From Gemmatimonadota bacterium (GTDB taxonomy: Bacteria > Gemmatimonadota > Gemmatimonadetes > Palauibacterales > Palauibacteraceae): DNA of 7,654 bases. The translations under genes were made by a program, and so were the position numbers. The notes beneath the pieces were generated by a model. It was not told the origin of the DNA and ran no database searches. It was given only the letters and a program-made list of their open reading frames with translations. The stretch's first letter is position 1. Every line of letters starts with the position of its first letter. This document shows, piece after piece, positions 1 to 6,483 of this stretch. The stretch is taken from contig JAMJQV010000112.1 in assembly GCA_023554435.1 (NCBI GenBank), positions 1 through 7,654 on the forward strand, in the 5' to 3' direction.

Positions 1-1223
1 ACCGAGCCCTCCATCACCGCGTCGACTCCTCGCTCTTCGGCAATCTGGGGTAGCGACTGAGTCGCCTCCCGGTATTGCATCGCCGTCGTTCGTGAGATCA
101 CCTCCAGGGCTCCGATGCGCCCGAGCTCGCCGATCAGAGCATCGGTCAGTCCGTTCGCCAGGTACAGGTCATCCTCGTCGGCGGAGAGATTGGCCAGCGG
201 GAGCACCAGGATCGAACGGACGGCCGGCAGGTCGTCACTCCGTCCGCCGGGAGAACCTCCGAGATACAGTGCGGCAAGGGCGAGCACTGAGATCGCTGCG
301 ATCCCGACAAAGAGGGGCATGGGTCGGCGCCGGCGGCTCCGTCTGGGTGCTTGGTCGTCACCGGCGGACACGCCGGCGGTGTCTGGCACGGCGGCAGCGT
401 GCCTCGAATCCGTGGCGTGCACGGACGGACGGGCGTCGGGGGCCGGTGCAGTGCCTGGCGCTGCAGCCGATACTGGATCGTGCCTCAATTCCGCTACGAA
501 ACGCCGAATCTCGACTGGCAGTTCGAGAGCCAGCTGGCCGGCAAGGTAGTCTTCATGCTCACGCGCCAACTGGATGGCATTGGCCGGGTCGCCGGCTCGA
601 ACCAGCGCCTGCATCAGGCGGAGCACCACCCTCGAATTGGCCGGGTCGTGGCGTAGCAGCCGGCGCCACAAGCCGATGGCTTCCACGGAATCTGCGCAAG
701 CCTCGGCCGCCTCTGCGAGCCTTTCGATGGCCTCTTCGTACGACTGCTCGAAACGTGTCCTCTCGCGATCGACCCACGCTTCGAATTCACGGGATGCGGA
801 CGGACAGTGGAAACCGTCAAGGAATGGCCCCCTGTACAGGGCTAGCGCCGTGGGGAGGTCATCGTCGGTCAGCGCGTCCTGAAACGTAATGCAGTCGATG
901 CCCACGACTGCTCGATCAAGGCTGATCAGCTCGCCTTCGCTCGCGAGCACCCCATCGCCGAGCGTCAGGCGCAGACGATACACGATGTCGGCGAGACTAT
1001 GACGGGCGCTGGGTTCAGGACGATCTGGCCACAATAGACCGATCAGCTTGTCGCGAGTGAGACCTGGCGGATCGGCCAACGCGAGGAGCGCCAGAAGAGC
1101 CAGCCTGCGCCGTGGAACAGGCTCGGGGCGGGCGCCCTCAGTCGTCTCCAGCCCGGGACTCCCCAGAAGCCTGAGGAAGTACGTTCGGCCTGAATCCGGC
1201 GGTCCGACAGAGATCCGATCCAT
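1..1223 (-). CDS. BTAD/SARP-like membrane-spanning transcriptional regulator (3' end beyond window)
   Basis: The reading frame is open from ATG at 1223 to the left edge, giving 407 visible residues without a stop, so the C-terminus is missing. Residues about 15-118 look like the winged-helix DNA-binding head of SARP-type activators (RDKLIGLLWPD near 57-67, then ARHSLADIVYRLR). Residues about 120-246 match the helical bacterial transcriptional activator (BTAD) domain (ALYRGPFLDGF, then EFEAWVDRER). A Pro/Ala-rich linker and a basic cluster (RRSRRRR, 294-300) precede one membrane helix at about 302-322. From residue 336 a TolB/FlgO-like domain starts (SILVLPLANLS, then LANGLTDALIGELGRI), as in CadC-like regulators and COG5616 proteins. 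In such proteins TPR repeats usually follow, which would lie off the window. The inferred topology is a cytoplasmic DNA-binding head and a periplasmic sensor. There is only a weak Shine-Dalgarno (GGGAA) before the start. The target genes are unknown; the divergent lipoprotein is a candidate. Confidence 0.87.
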   Translation of the reverse strand, partial: MDRISVGPPDSGRTYFLRLLGSPGLETTEGARPEPVPRRRLALLALLALADPPGLTRDKLIGLLWPDRPEPSARHSLADIVYRLRLTLGDGVLASEGELISLDRAVVGIDCITFQDALTDDDLPTALALYRGPFLDGFHCPSASREFEAWVDRERTRFEQSYEEAIERLAEAAEACADSVEAIGLWRRLLRHDPANSRVVLRLMQALVRAGDPANAIQLAREHEDYLAGQLALELPVEIRRFVAELRHDPVSAAAPGTAPAPDARPSVHATDSRHAAAVPDTAGVSAGDDQAPRRSRRRRPMPLFVGIAAISVLALAALYLGGSPGGRSDDLPAVRSILVLPLANLSADEDDLYLANGLTDALIGELGRIGALEVISRTTAMQYREATQSLPQIAEERGVDAVMEGS

Positions 1224-1335
1224 AGACGATTCCCGCGCGATAGCTGAAGCACAGTGTATTACAAATGCTGGCGTTTCTGCCAGTTCTGGGTGCCAAGGGG
1301 CACACCGGCATGCTTCGGTACGCCCCACTTTGACT

Positions 1336-1340
1336 GGAGG
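1336..1340 (+). promoter_or_regulatory. Ribosome binding site of the lipoprotein gene
   Basis: GGAGG lies six bases before ATG at 1347. It decides the start of the lipoprotein gene: the same frame is open from GTG at 1254, but that extension would bury the signal peptide 31 residues inside the protein. Confidence 0.75.
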
Positions 1341-1346
1341 TGTTCT

Positions 1347-1853
1347 ATGCGATGGCTCGCGTTGGTTTCACTGCTGGCACTGGCGGCTTGCAGTGACGCC
1401 GGTGTCATGGAGCCCGAGAGCGAAGCCACGTTCTCGGCCGCGAGCGCTCCGTGGCTGGTTCTCACCTGGCAGGAAACATTCGATCAGCCGTTCGCGGGCG
1501 AATCGACCGTGACGCCCAGTGGAATCCTCCACATGAAGAACATCGACAACGGGTTCTTCGTGTCCGGTGATCTCGTCGGCTACGTCCATGTCTACGGGAG
1601 GGCGATGATCGACCTCGGCACGGGCCTGGGCAATGGCTCCGGGACCTCCGTTTACCAACTCACGGAGCCGGGAATCGGAACGCTGGAGTGCAAGTGGCAC
1701 TCGAAGATCGCGGGCTTTCCTGTCTTCGTGCAGCACGGGGAGTTCACCTGCAGAGGAACCGGGTACTTCGAGGGGTGGAAGGTGAAGATCTCGGGCAACA
1801 ACGTGAACAACCCGGGCATCGGCATTTACGACGCCGTAGGCGAGGTTCGATAG
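1347..1853 (+). CDS. Small predicted lipoprotein of unknown function
   Basis: The product is 168 residues. It opens with a short lipoprotein signal peptide: one Arg, a Leu/Ala-rich core, and a lipobox LAAC with the lipidated Cys at residue 15. Residue +2 after the Cys is Ser, not Asp, so outer-membrane sorting is expected. The mature part is rich in Gly, Val and Thr and alternates in a beta-strand manner (residues about 58-168). It has a Gly-rich segment GTGLGNGSGT (91-100) and two Cys at 115 and 135 that could form a disulfide. No enzyme motif is visible, and a small beta-barrel or sandwich is my best structural guess. I do not recognise the family. The gene diverges from the BTAD regulator with 123 bases between the starts, which makes shared control possible but unproven. 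The start is supported by GGAGG at 1336-1340 and by the position of the signal peptide. Confidence 0.82.
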   Translation: MRWLALVSLLALAACSDAGVMEPESEATFSAASAPWLVLTWQETFDQPFAGESTVTPSGILHMKNIDNGFFVSGDLVGYVHVYGRAMIDLGTGLGNGSGTSVYQLTEPGIGTLECKWHSKIAGFPVFVQHGEFTCRGTGYFEGWKVKISGNNVNNPGIGIYDAVGEVR

Positions 1854-2062
1854 ACCGGGCGGGCAGCCAGTCGGCAACCCGACGAAGTCCGCTGCCGGTC
1901 GCTCACCTGATCGCTCGAGATGGAGCCAAGGGGCCGCGCTTCACGAACGCGGTCAGGTGGGCTGACCTCTGTGCTGTCACTGCCGTCACACTCGACTCGA
2001 CGCAACCCCAACTAGCTCCATCCGTGTCACACCGCTCGAACAGTGGGCAAGCCCGGTGCAGC

Positions 2063-2245
2063 GTGATCGAGGAACTTCCGTCCGGTGAAGAGGTGCTGGT
2101 GTTCCGAGGGATCTCCGCGCAACCGTTCGGTCCGCTCACGTTCCAGCGCGAGGACGGACAACTCGTGAACTTCCGGGAGAACTCAGACGGGGAGATCACG
2201 CACATGTTCGTACGCCAGCGTGTATACGAGCGGCTGCGTGACTGA
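2063..2245 (+). pseudogene. Probable remnant: C-terminal end of a serine hydrolase (beta-lactamase-related)
   Basis: A frame ending at TGA 2243-2245 encodes a stretch that reads like real protein: LPSGEEVLVFRG, then GPLTFQREDGQLVNF and DGEITHMFVRQRVYERL. The pattern VFRED..GRITHxF..xxFERL is, from memory, typical of the C-terminal domain trailing class C beta-lactamase-like serine hydrolases in this kind of genome. The catalytic domain (SxxK, YxN) is absent upstream. The same frame continues back to 1688 but loses all protein-like character there and overlaps the lipoprotein gene. No in-frame ATG exists at a suitable place; GTG at 2063 is the only plausible start and would give 60 residues. 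I therefore call a decayed or truncated gene. The alternative is a genuine short protein. Confidence 0.42.
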
Positions 2246-2309
2246 TGGCAGCCCACGGCGGGTTGTGCTGTTCGACTCGACGTGGTCCCTCAGATTCAGG
2301 TTGGTTCTT

Positions 2310-2325
2310 CAGGCGCCTGCAGGCG
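2310..2325. repeat. Two overlapping perfect palindromes
   Basis: CAGGCGCCTG (2310-2319) and CGCCTGCAGGCG (2314-2325) are each perfectly self-complementary and share the middle CGCCTG. The same bases read as a direct repeat of CAGGCG separated by CCTG. The block lies 17 bases past the GH3 stop codon. It has no loop and no T-run, so it is a poor intrinsic terminator. It could be a protein-binding site or chance in GC-rich DNA. Confidence 0.3.
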
Positions 2326-2341
2326 GTTGCGGTCCGATCGC

Positions 2342-5089
2342 TCAAGGACCACCAGCCGCCACGACTTCGACGTGACCGCGGAGCCGGATGTCCCGGGAGG
2401 ACCTACCCACCATAACCCTGAACGTGCCGGCCTCGACCACCCACCTCATGTCAGAATCCAGCATCGCCAGGCTCTCCGCGGGTAGAGTGAACTCGACCGT
2501 CGTCGAGTCACCCGGATTCAGACGGATCTTCCGGAATCCCTTCAGCTCCAACACCGGCCTCGCGACCGACGCCATGACATCTCGGACGTAAAGCTGAACC
2601 ACCTCTTCGCCTGGCCGCTCTCCCACATTGCGGACCCGCGCCCTCACTCGTATCGCACCATCAGGCGCGGCCGAGACGGGATCGATCACGAGATTCGAAT
2701 ACTCGAACTCGGCATAGCTGAGTCCGTAGCCGAACGGAAAGGCCGGGTGCCCCGTCAGGTCCAGGTAGTCGTCGCCCCGGCCCGTGGGTTTGTGATTGTA
2801 CACCAGCGGAAGCTGGCCCTCCGAGACGGGAAAGGTGACGGGCAATCGTCCGCCGGGGTCCGCGTCACCATATAGCACATCGGCGATGGCCGTCCCTCCC
2901 TGTTCACCCGGATACCAGGCCATCAGAACCGACTCGACCTCTTCGATCCAGTTCGCCATCGTCACTGCACTTCCACCCACGATCACCACGACCACCGGCG
3001 TTCCGGTGGAGGCCACAGCGAGGATCATCTCCTCCTGCCGGCCAGGAAGCGAGAGGAGTGCCCGGTCCCGGAACTCGCCCTCTTCGAGGCCCGCGACCAC
3101 GATCGCCACATCGGCGCCGCGGGCGACCTCGACGGCCTCCTGGATGCGTTCCTCCGCCGCATCGAGCACACCCCCGTCCCACACCAGCTTGAGTCGCGCG
3201 TTGCCCACGGACTCGAAGAACTCCAGGCGGAGGTCGTGCTCCGACCCAGGCGCTAGATCGACCTCAGCCAGTCGCGTTCCGACAGAACGCTTCCGCCAGT
3301 TGTCCAGGATCAGCTCACCGCCGAGCCACAGCCGGTACCCGTCGTTCCCAGCTACACCGAGGCGCGTCACCCCCGTGGCCGGCGCCCTGAGTCGTCCGGT
3401 CCAGCGGGCTGAGTACCAATCTGAGGAGACACCTCGACCCGGCGAACTGAGAGTCCACAGGAAGTCGATGACCGCGTCGGTTCGCTGCAGCGTCGGGGCG
3501 CCCGAAAGCTCGATGTTGTCCCAGTAATGCGCTGCCAGACCGGATCCTTCGTCGGAGTCCCGATCGGCCCGCAGGTAGGTGCCCGGTACCACCACTGTTC
3601 GCTCCTCCACCCGACCGGGCCCTGGCGCGAAGCGCACCTCAGCCGTGGAAGCTACACGCCGCCGGATTCCGTCGAGGATCGAGACCGGAGCGACCGGTAC
3701 CGTGCTGTAGCCGCCCTGGCGCGCCTCAGTCGCGTCCGCTCCGATCAGCGCCACGGATGATATCGCGGGTGAGAGCGGCAGGGTCCCGGAGCGATTGTCC
3801 AGGAGCACGAGTGAGGATCGGGCGGCCTCTCGGGCCAGCGTCTTGTGCTCCGCCGAGTTGGCGTAGCGCGCCGCCTCCTGGGGTTCGACTAGCGGATTTT
3901 CGAACAGTCCGAGATCGAACTTCGCCTTCAGCACGCGAGATACGGACGCGTCAATCACTTCTTCGGAAACCAGTTCGTCCTCCACCGCCTGGAGGTAGGG
4001 GCGATGCTGGGGGTACGTGACCTGGAAGACGACGTCGAGGCCCGCCTCCCATGCGTGCTGGGCAGCGAAGGGAGTGGTCGGCTCGGTGAGGTGGAGGACC
4101 GTCGCTCCACCTGTCGCCGCGGCATCCGAGATCACGAAGCCCTCGAAACCCCATTCGTCCTTCAGCAAGTCGGTCAGAAGCCAGGGATTCTGTGTCGCCG
4201 GGCGTCCGTCAACCGAGTTGTAGGCCGTCATCACCGAGCGGGCACCCGCCTCGCGCACGGCCACCCTGAACGGTGGAAGATGATACTCCTTCAGAAACCG
4301 GGGACTGAAGTCGATCGGATAGCTGTCGCGCCCACCCTGTCCCACGTTGGCCACGAAGTGCTTCGGTGTGGTGATGATCCCGTGGGATTCGAAGGCCCCC
4401 ACGAAAGCGCGGCCCATTTCGGAGGAGAGATGAGGATCCTCTCCGTACGTTTCTTCCACCCTCCCCCAGCGAACGTCATCGGCCAGGTTCACGACAGGCG
4501 ACAGCACCTGCCGGACGCCCCGGGACCGGGTCTCTGCCGCGATGGCGCGGGCGACCTGACCGACCAGGGCCGTATCCCAAGTCGCCGCCAGCCCTATGGC
4601 CTGGGGAAATACGGTGGCGCCACGGCGCACGAGACCGTGCAGTGCTTCATCGAAGGGAATGATCGGGATTCCGAGCCGGGTCTCCTCGACAAAGTGGCGC
4701 TGAATGTCGTTGATGCGCGTCGCGTGGGCCGCCGCCAGACTCCCGGCCGAGGAATCGGCAAGCGGCTCGGGTGGCATGGAGACCTGAAGGCCGAACGCGC
4801 CGGCTGAGTAGTCATGGGACGGATCGTCCAGACTCCCGGGCGACATGTAGAGCTGCCAGAACTTCTCCTGCAGAGTCATGCGACCCAGCAGATCCTGCAC
4901 CCGCTCCGCTACCGGGCGCTTCGCGTCCTGATACGGAAGGAGTTCCTGCGCACGGAGATCATTGGACGGCATCGCTGCCGCCGCGAGGGCGGCCGCCACG
5001 AGAATGTACCGTATGGAAGGGACACGGGGCGCATGAGCCATGTAACGGATACTAGTCTCGACTCGATGCAGCAGGAAGTCCCGGTTCAT
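2342..5089 (-). CDS. Secreted GH3 beta-glycosidase with PA14 insert
   Basis: The 915-residue product should hydrolyse a terminal beta-linked sugar (glucosidase or xylosidase type) outside the cytoplasm. A long basic n-region and hydrophobic core (about 28-40) form a signal peptide, with likely cleavage near LRA-Q at 47-48. The GH3 barrel spans about 57-395: DEALHG (147-152), RWGRVEETYGEDP (207-219), KH (243-244), TAYN (288-291), and the nucleophile Asp322 in VISDA. The second GH3 domain (about 420-510 and 643-765) is split by a PA14 domain (about 515-642; GNDGYRLWLGG). The acid/base is probably Glu670 in EEGEFRDR. A fibronectin-III-like domain (about 795-905) ends the protein. The residue after the nucleophile is Ala rather than the Trp usual in beta-glucosidases, so specificity is open. 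The start at 5089 overlaps the propeller gene stop (ATGA), implying translational coupling. ATG at 5041 would give a more ordinary signal peptide but lacks a ribosome binding site. Confidence 0.95.
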   Translation of the reverse strand: MNRDFLLHRVETSIRYMAHAPRVPSIRYILVAAALAAAAMPSNDLRAQELLPYQDAKRPVAERVQDLLGRMTLQEKFWQLYMSPGSLDDPSHDYSAGAFGLQVSMPPEPLADSSAGSLAAAHATRINDIQRHFVEETRLGIPIIPFDEALHGLVRRGATVFPQAIGLAATWDTALVGQVARAIAAETRSRGVRQVLSPVVNLADDVRWGRVEETYGEDPHLSSEMGRAFVGAFESHGIITTPKHFVANVGQGGRDSYPIDFSPRFLKEYHLPPFRVAVREAGARSVMTAYNSVDGRPATQNPWLLTDLLKDEWGFEGFVISDAAATGGATVLHLTEPTTPFAAQHAWEAGLDVVFQVTYPQHRPYLQAVEDELVSEEVIDASVSRVLKAKFDLGLFENPLVEPQEAARYANSAEHKTLAREAARSSLVLLDNRSGTLPLSPAISSVALIGADATEARQGGYSTVPVAPVSILDGIRRRVASTAEVRFAPGPGRVEERTVVVPGTYLRADRDSDEGSGLAAHYWDNIELSGAPTLQRTDAVIDFLWTLSSPGRGVSSDWYSARWTGRLRAPATGVTRLGVAGNDGYRLWLGGELILDNWRKRSVGTRLAEVDLAPGSEHDLRLEFFESVGNARLKLVWDGGVLDAAEERIQEAVEVARGADVAIVVAGLEEGEFRDRALLSLPGRQEEMILAVASTGTPVVVVIVGGSAVTMANWIEEVESVLMAWYPGEQGGTAIADVLYGDADPGGRLPVTFPVSEGQLPLVYNHKPTGRGDDYLDLTGHPAFPFGYGLSYAEFEYSNLVIDPVSAAPDGAIRVRARVRNVGERPGEEVVQLYVRDVMASVARPVLELKGFRKIRLNPGDSTTVEFTLPAESLAMLDSDMRWVVEAGTFRVMVGRSSRDIRLRGHVEVVAAGGP

Positions 5090-6009
5090 TCCTCAAGTCG
5101 TGACAGATCCATTCTCACCCGGTCTGTGTCGACGTCGACCGTCCAGATATCGAAGTTGCCGGAGCGTGTGCTGACGAAGGCGATCTTTTTCCCGTCCGGA
5201 GACCACGCGGGTCCATCGTCGTAGTCGGGATCCGACGTGATCTGCACCCTGCCGCCGCCGGCCGATGGCATGGCCCATATGTCGCAGTCGCGACGACCCT
5301 CACACCGAACCACGGCCAGCAGAGAGCCGTCCGGGGACAGGTCTGCATAGCGGAACACGCCGTCTGCATCGGTTGTCAGTTGACGGTGGTCATCCCCGTC
5401 GACCGAGATCACCCAGATGGAAGAGCTCCGGCTCTCCGCCTCCCGCATGAAGACGTAGATCTCCTCGCCGTCGGGGGACCAGCAGGTCGGGATGGGGAGA
5501 TTGCCTTCCTCGCTGTAGATCCTGTCGAGGTGGCCGGTGGATAGGTCCAGCACCCACAAGTCCGCCCCTGCCTTGAAAGCGACGCGCGAACCATCCGGAG
5601 ACCACTTGGGTTGTCCGCCGCGAGACACAGGAATCGACTCAGGGACGATACGAATCGGAGTCCCGCCGGTTGCCGCTACCAGCTGTATGGTGTTGCCGAA
5701 GTCGCCGTCGAAAGCGATGTAGTGCCCGTTGGGGGACCAGTGGGGATGCTCGCCCAGCTTGCTGGTGAGCCGCTGCGGCTCACCCCCGTCCGGGGAGATC
5801 AACCACAGACCGTTCCTCTCCGGAGCTTCCTCGCCTCCATAGCGCGAGAATACGATAGACGTTCCGTCCGGCGACCACTGCGGAAAGCCGTCCTGGGCCG
5901 GGTCTCGGGTGAGTTGCCTCAGACCGGTCGGCTCCTGGGCCCCCAGATCCGTAAAGCAAACCAGGCCGGCGGCCGCTAGGCAGACGGCGTAGCCAACTCG
6001 AGTCCTCAT
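5086..6009 (-). CDS. Secreted TolB-like PD40 beta-propeller protein
   Basis: The 307-residue product starts with a signal peptide (MRTR, hydrophobic core to about residue 20, likely cleavage at LGA-Q, 24-25). The rest is six PD40/WD40-like repeats, each centred on W/L-S-P-D/N-G at residues 45, 91, 136, 177, 224 and 269. The last repeat carries the typical STRSGNFDIW. Six repeats fit a closed six-bladed propeller as in the C-terminal domain of TolB, but the TolB N-terminal domain is absent, so this is not TolB itself. No protease or lyase residues are evident. A binding or scaffold role in the periplasm or outside the cell is inferred. The start at 6009 is chosen over 6042 because of a strong Shine-Dalgarno and a clean signal peptide. 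It lies 43 bases after the YdhR gene, and its stop overlaps the GH3 start, so the three are likely co-transcribed. Confidence 0.88.
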   Translation of the reverse strand: MRTRVGYAVCLAAAGLVCFTDLGAQEPTGLRQLTRDPAQDGFPQWSPDGTSIVFSRYGGEEAPERNGLWLISPDGGEPQRLTSKLGEHPHWSPNGHYIAFDGDFGNTIQLVAATGGTPIRIVPESIPVSRGGQPKWSPDGSRVAFKAGADLWVLDLSTGHLDRIYSEEGNLPIPTCWSPDGEEIYVFMREAESRSSSIWVISVDGDDHRQLTTDADGVFRYADLSPDGSLLAVVRCEGRRDCDIWAMPSAGGGRVQITSDPDYDDGPAWSPDGKKIAFVSTRSGNFDIWTVDVDTDRVRMDLSRLEE

Positions 6010-6013
6010 GGCT

Positions 6014-6022
6014 TCACCTCCC
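6014..6022 (-). promoter_or_regulatory. Ribosome binding site of the propeller gene
   Basis: GGGAGGTGA on the minus strand lies four bases before ATG at 6009, with seven bases between the GGAGG core and the start. It fixes the start at 6009 rather than at the upstream in-frame ATG codons at 6042 and 6024. Confidence 0.75.
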
Positions 6023-6052
6023 ATGGGTGGAACAGCGTCCATATCTACCCTG

Positions 6053-6361
6053 TCAAACAGGCCCTCTCGTCACCGCCGTGCAGTCTTCCATGACCTCGTA
6101 CGGCTGGGCTGAGATATCCGAAAGGGCCGGATGCGCCATCACGGCCGCCGCCAGGGGACCATCCAGATAGGCTTTCAGGGCAGCCTCATCTTGGAACAGG
6201 TAGGTGCCACCGGCCTCGCCCTCGGCCTCGTTCATCAGCCACACCTTCCAGACGAGACCGGGCAGGCTGGCGAACTCTCCCGCCAGCGAGGACGCGATCT
6301 CCTCGTACTCGGCGCGAGGAACGTTCAGTCGGAAGTTGATGTGCAGGATGCGCGCGGACAT
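6053..6361 (-). CDS. ydhR: YdhR-family small protein (putative monooxygenase fold)
   Basis: The 102-residue product matches the whole length of the YdhR family. The best marker is PGLVWKVWLMNEAEGEAGGTYLF (about 34-56), closely resembling E. coli YdhR. The family has a dimeric ferredoxin-like alpha/beta barrel related to ABM-type monooxygenases; a catalytic activity has not been firmly established for it, and no cofactor motif is seen. No signal peptide is present, so it should act in the cytoplasm, unlike its neighbours. The start at 6361 is preferred over 6391 because GGAGGAGGG sits five bases upstream and the N-terminus then begins at the first family strand (MSARILHINF). The stop is 43 bases before the propeller start, suggesting a shared transcript. 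Its placement among secreted sugar enzymes is unexplained and may be incidental. Confidence 0.88.
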   Translation of the reverse strand: MSARILHINFRLNVPRAEYEEIASSLAGEFASLPGLVWKVWLMNEAEGEAGGTYLFQDEAALKAYLDGPLAAAVMAHPALSDISAQPYEVMEDCTAVTRGPV

Positions 6362-6366
6362 CGGGA

Positions 6367-6375
6367 CCCTCCTCC
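6367..6375 (-). promoter_or_regulatory. Ribosome binding site of the YdhR-family gene
   Basis: GGAGGAGGG on the minus strand ends five bases before ATG at 6361. It is the strongest Shine-Dalgarno in the window and decides the start; the in-frame ATG at 6391 lies upstream of it. Confidence 0.78.
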
Positions 6376-6429
6376 GTCTCAGGAAGGGCACGTCAGGTGG
6401 GGGGAGCTGGCGGGCCTGACTACCAGTAT

Positions 6430-6459
6430 CAAGCTACTCTTATGTACCGGGTCGACAAG
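6430..6459 (-). promoter_or_regulatory. Possible promoter of the YdhR-propeller-GH3 transcript
   Basis: This is the only AT-leaning patch in the 122-base gap after the GH27 gene. On the minus strand CTTG (6459-6456) is followed after 19 bases by TAGCTTG (6436-6430), loosely like the -33/-7 layout of Bacteroidota promoters. GATACT a few bases further is a weak sigma-70-like -10, with no -35 at proper spacing. The match is poor and whether this clade uses such promoters is not known to me. Confidence 0.18.
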
Positions 6460-6483
6460 CCACGATCGCGCGTCGCCTGCTGG

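Larger units (their letters stand above)
1854..2341. other. Gene-poor stretch between lipoprotein and GH3 genes
   Basis: About 490 bases hold no intact gene. The part 1854-2062 shows no recognisable protein in any frame, no tRNA and no clear terminator. The part 2063-2245 carries a probable gene remnant listed separately. The part 2246-2341 lies between converging reading directions and holds a palindrome pair at 2310-2325. A 117-codon minus-strand frame (1903-2256) is Ser/Arg/Thr-rich with no motif and is taken as chance. Confidence 0.6.

Noticed and set aside
92..889. Long plus-strand open frame of 265 codons
   Set aside because: It is Arg/Gly/Pro-rich with no motif and lies entirely opposite the BTAD regulator, whose translation shows coherent domains. 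It is a GC-driven shadow.
1224..1270. Minus-strand TTGTAA, 16 bases, TATCGC as promoter of the BTAD regulator
   Set aside because: The -10 element matches only three of six consensus bases and would leave almost no leader before the start codon.
1254..1346. Possible N-terminal extension of the lipoprotein from GTG at 1254
   Set aside because: It would place the signal peptide internally, and the ribosome binding site sits directly before 1347.
1688..1853. Upstream part of the frame that ends at 2245
   Set aside because: This part overlaps the well-supported lipoprotein gene in another frame and does not read like protein; only the last 60 codons do.
2249..2264. Weak hairpin AGCCC-loop-GGGTT as a terminator
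   Set aside because: It has only a five-pair stem including a G-T wobble and no T-run, which is insufficient support.
4004..4807. Plus-strand open frame of 267 codons
   Set aside because: It overlaps the catalytic barrel of the GH3 gene on the other strand and shows no recognisable domain.
5086..6009. Calling the propeller protein TolB
   Set aside because: The TolB N-terminal domain is absent and no tol-pal genes are nearby; only the PD40 propeller is shared.
6362..6391. Ten-residue N-terminal extension of the YdhR-family protein
   Set aside because: It is Arg-rich, overlaps the strong ribosome binding site, and extends beyond the family's usual start.
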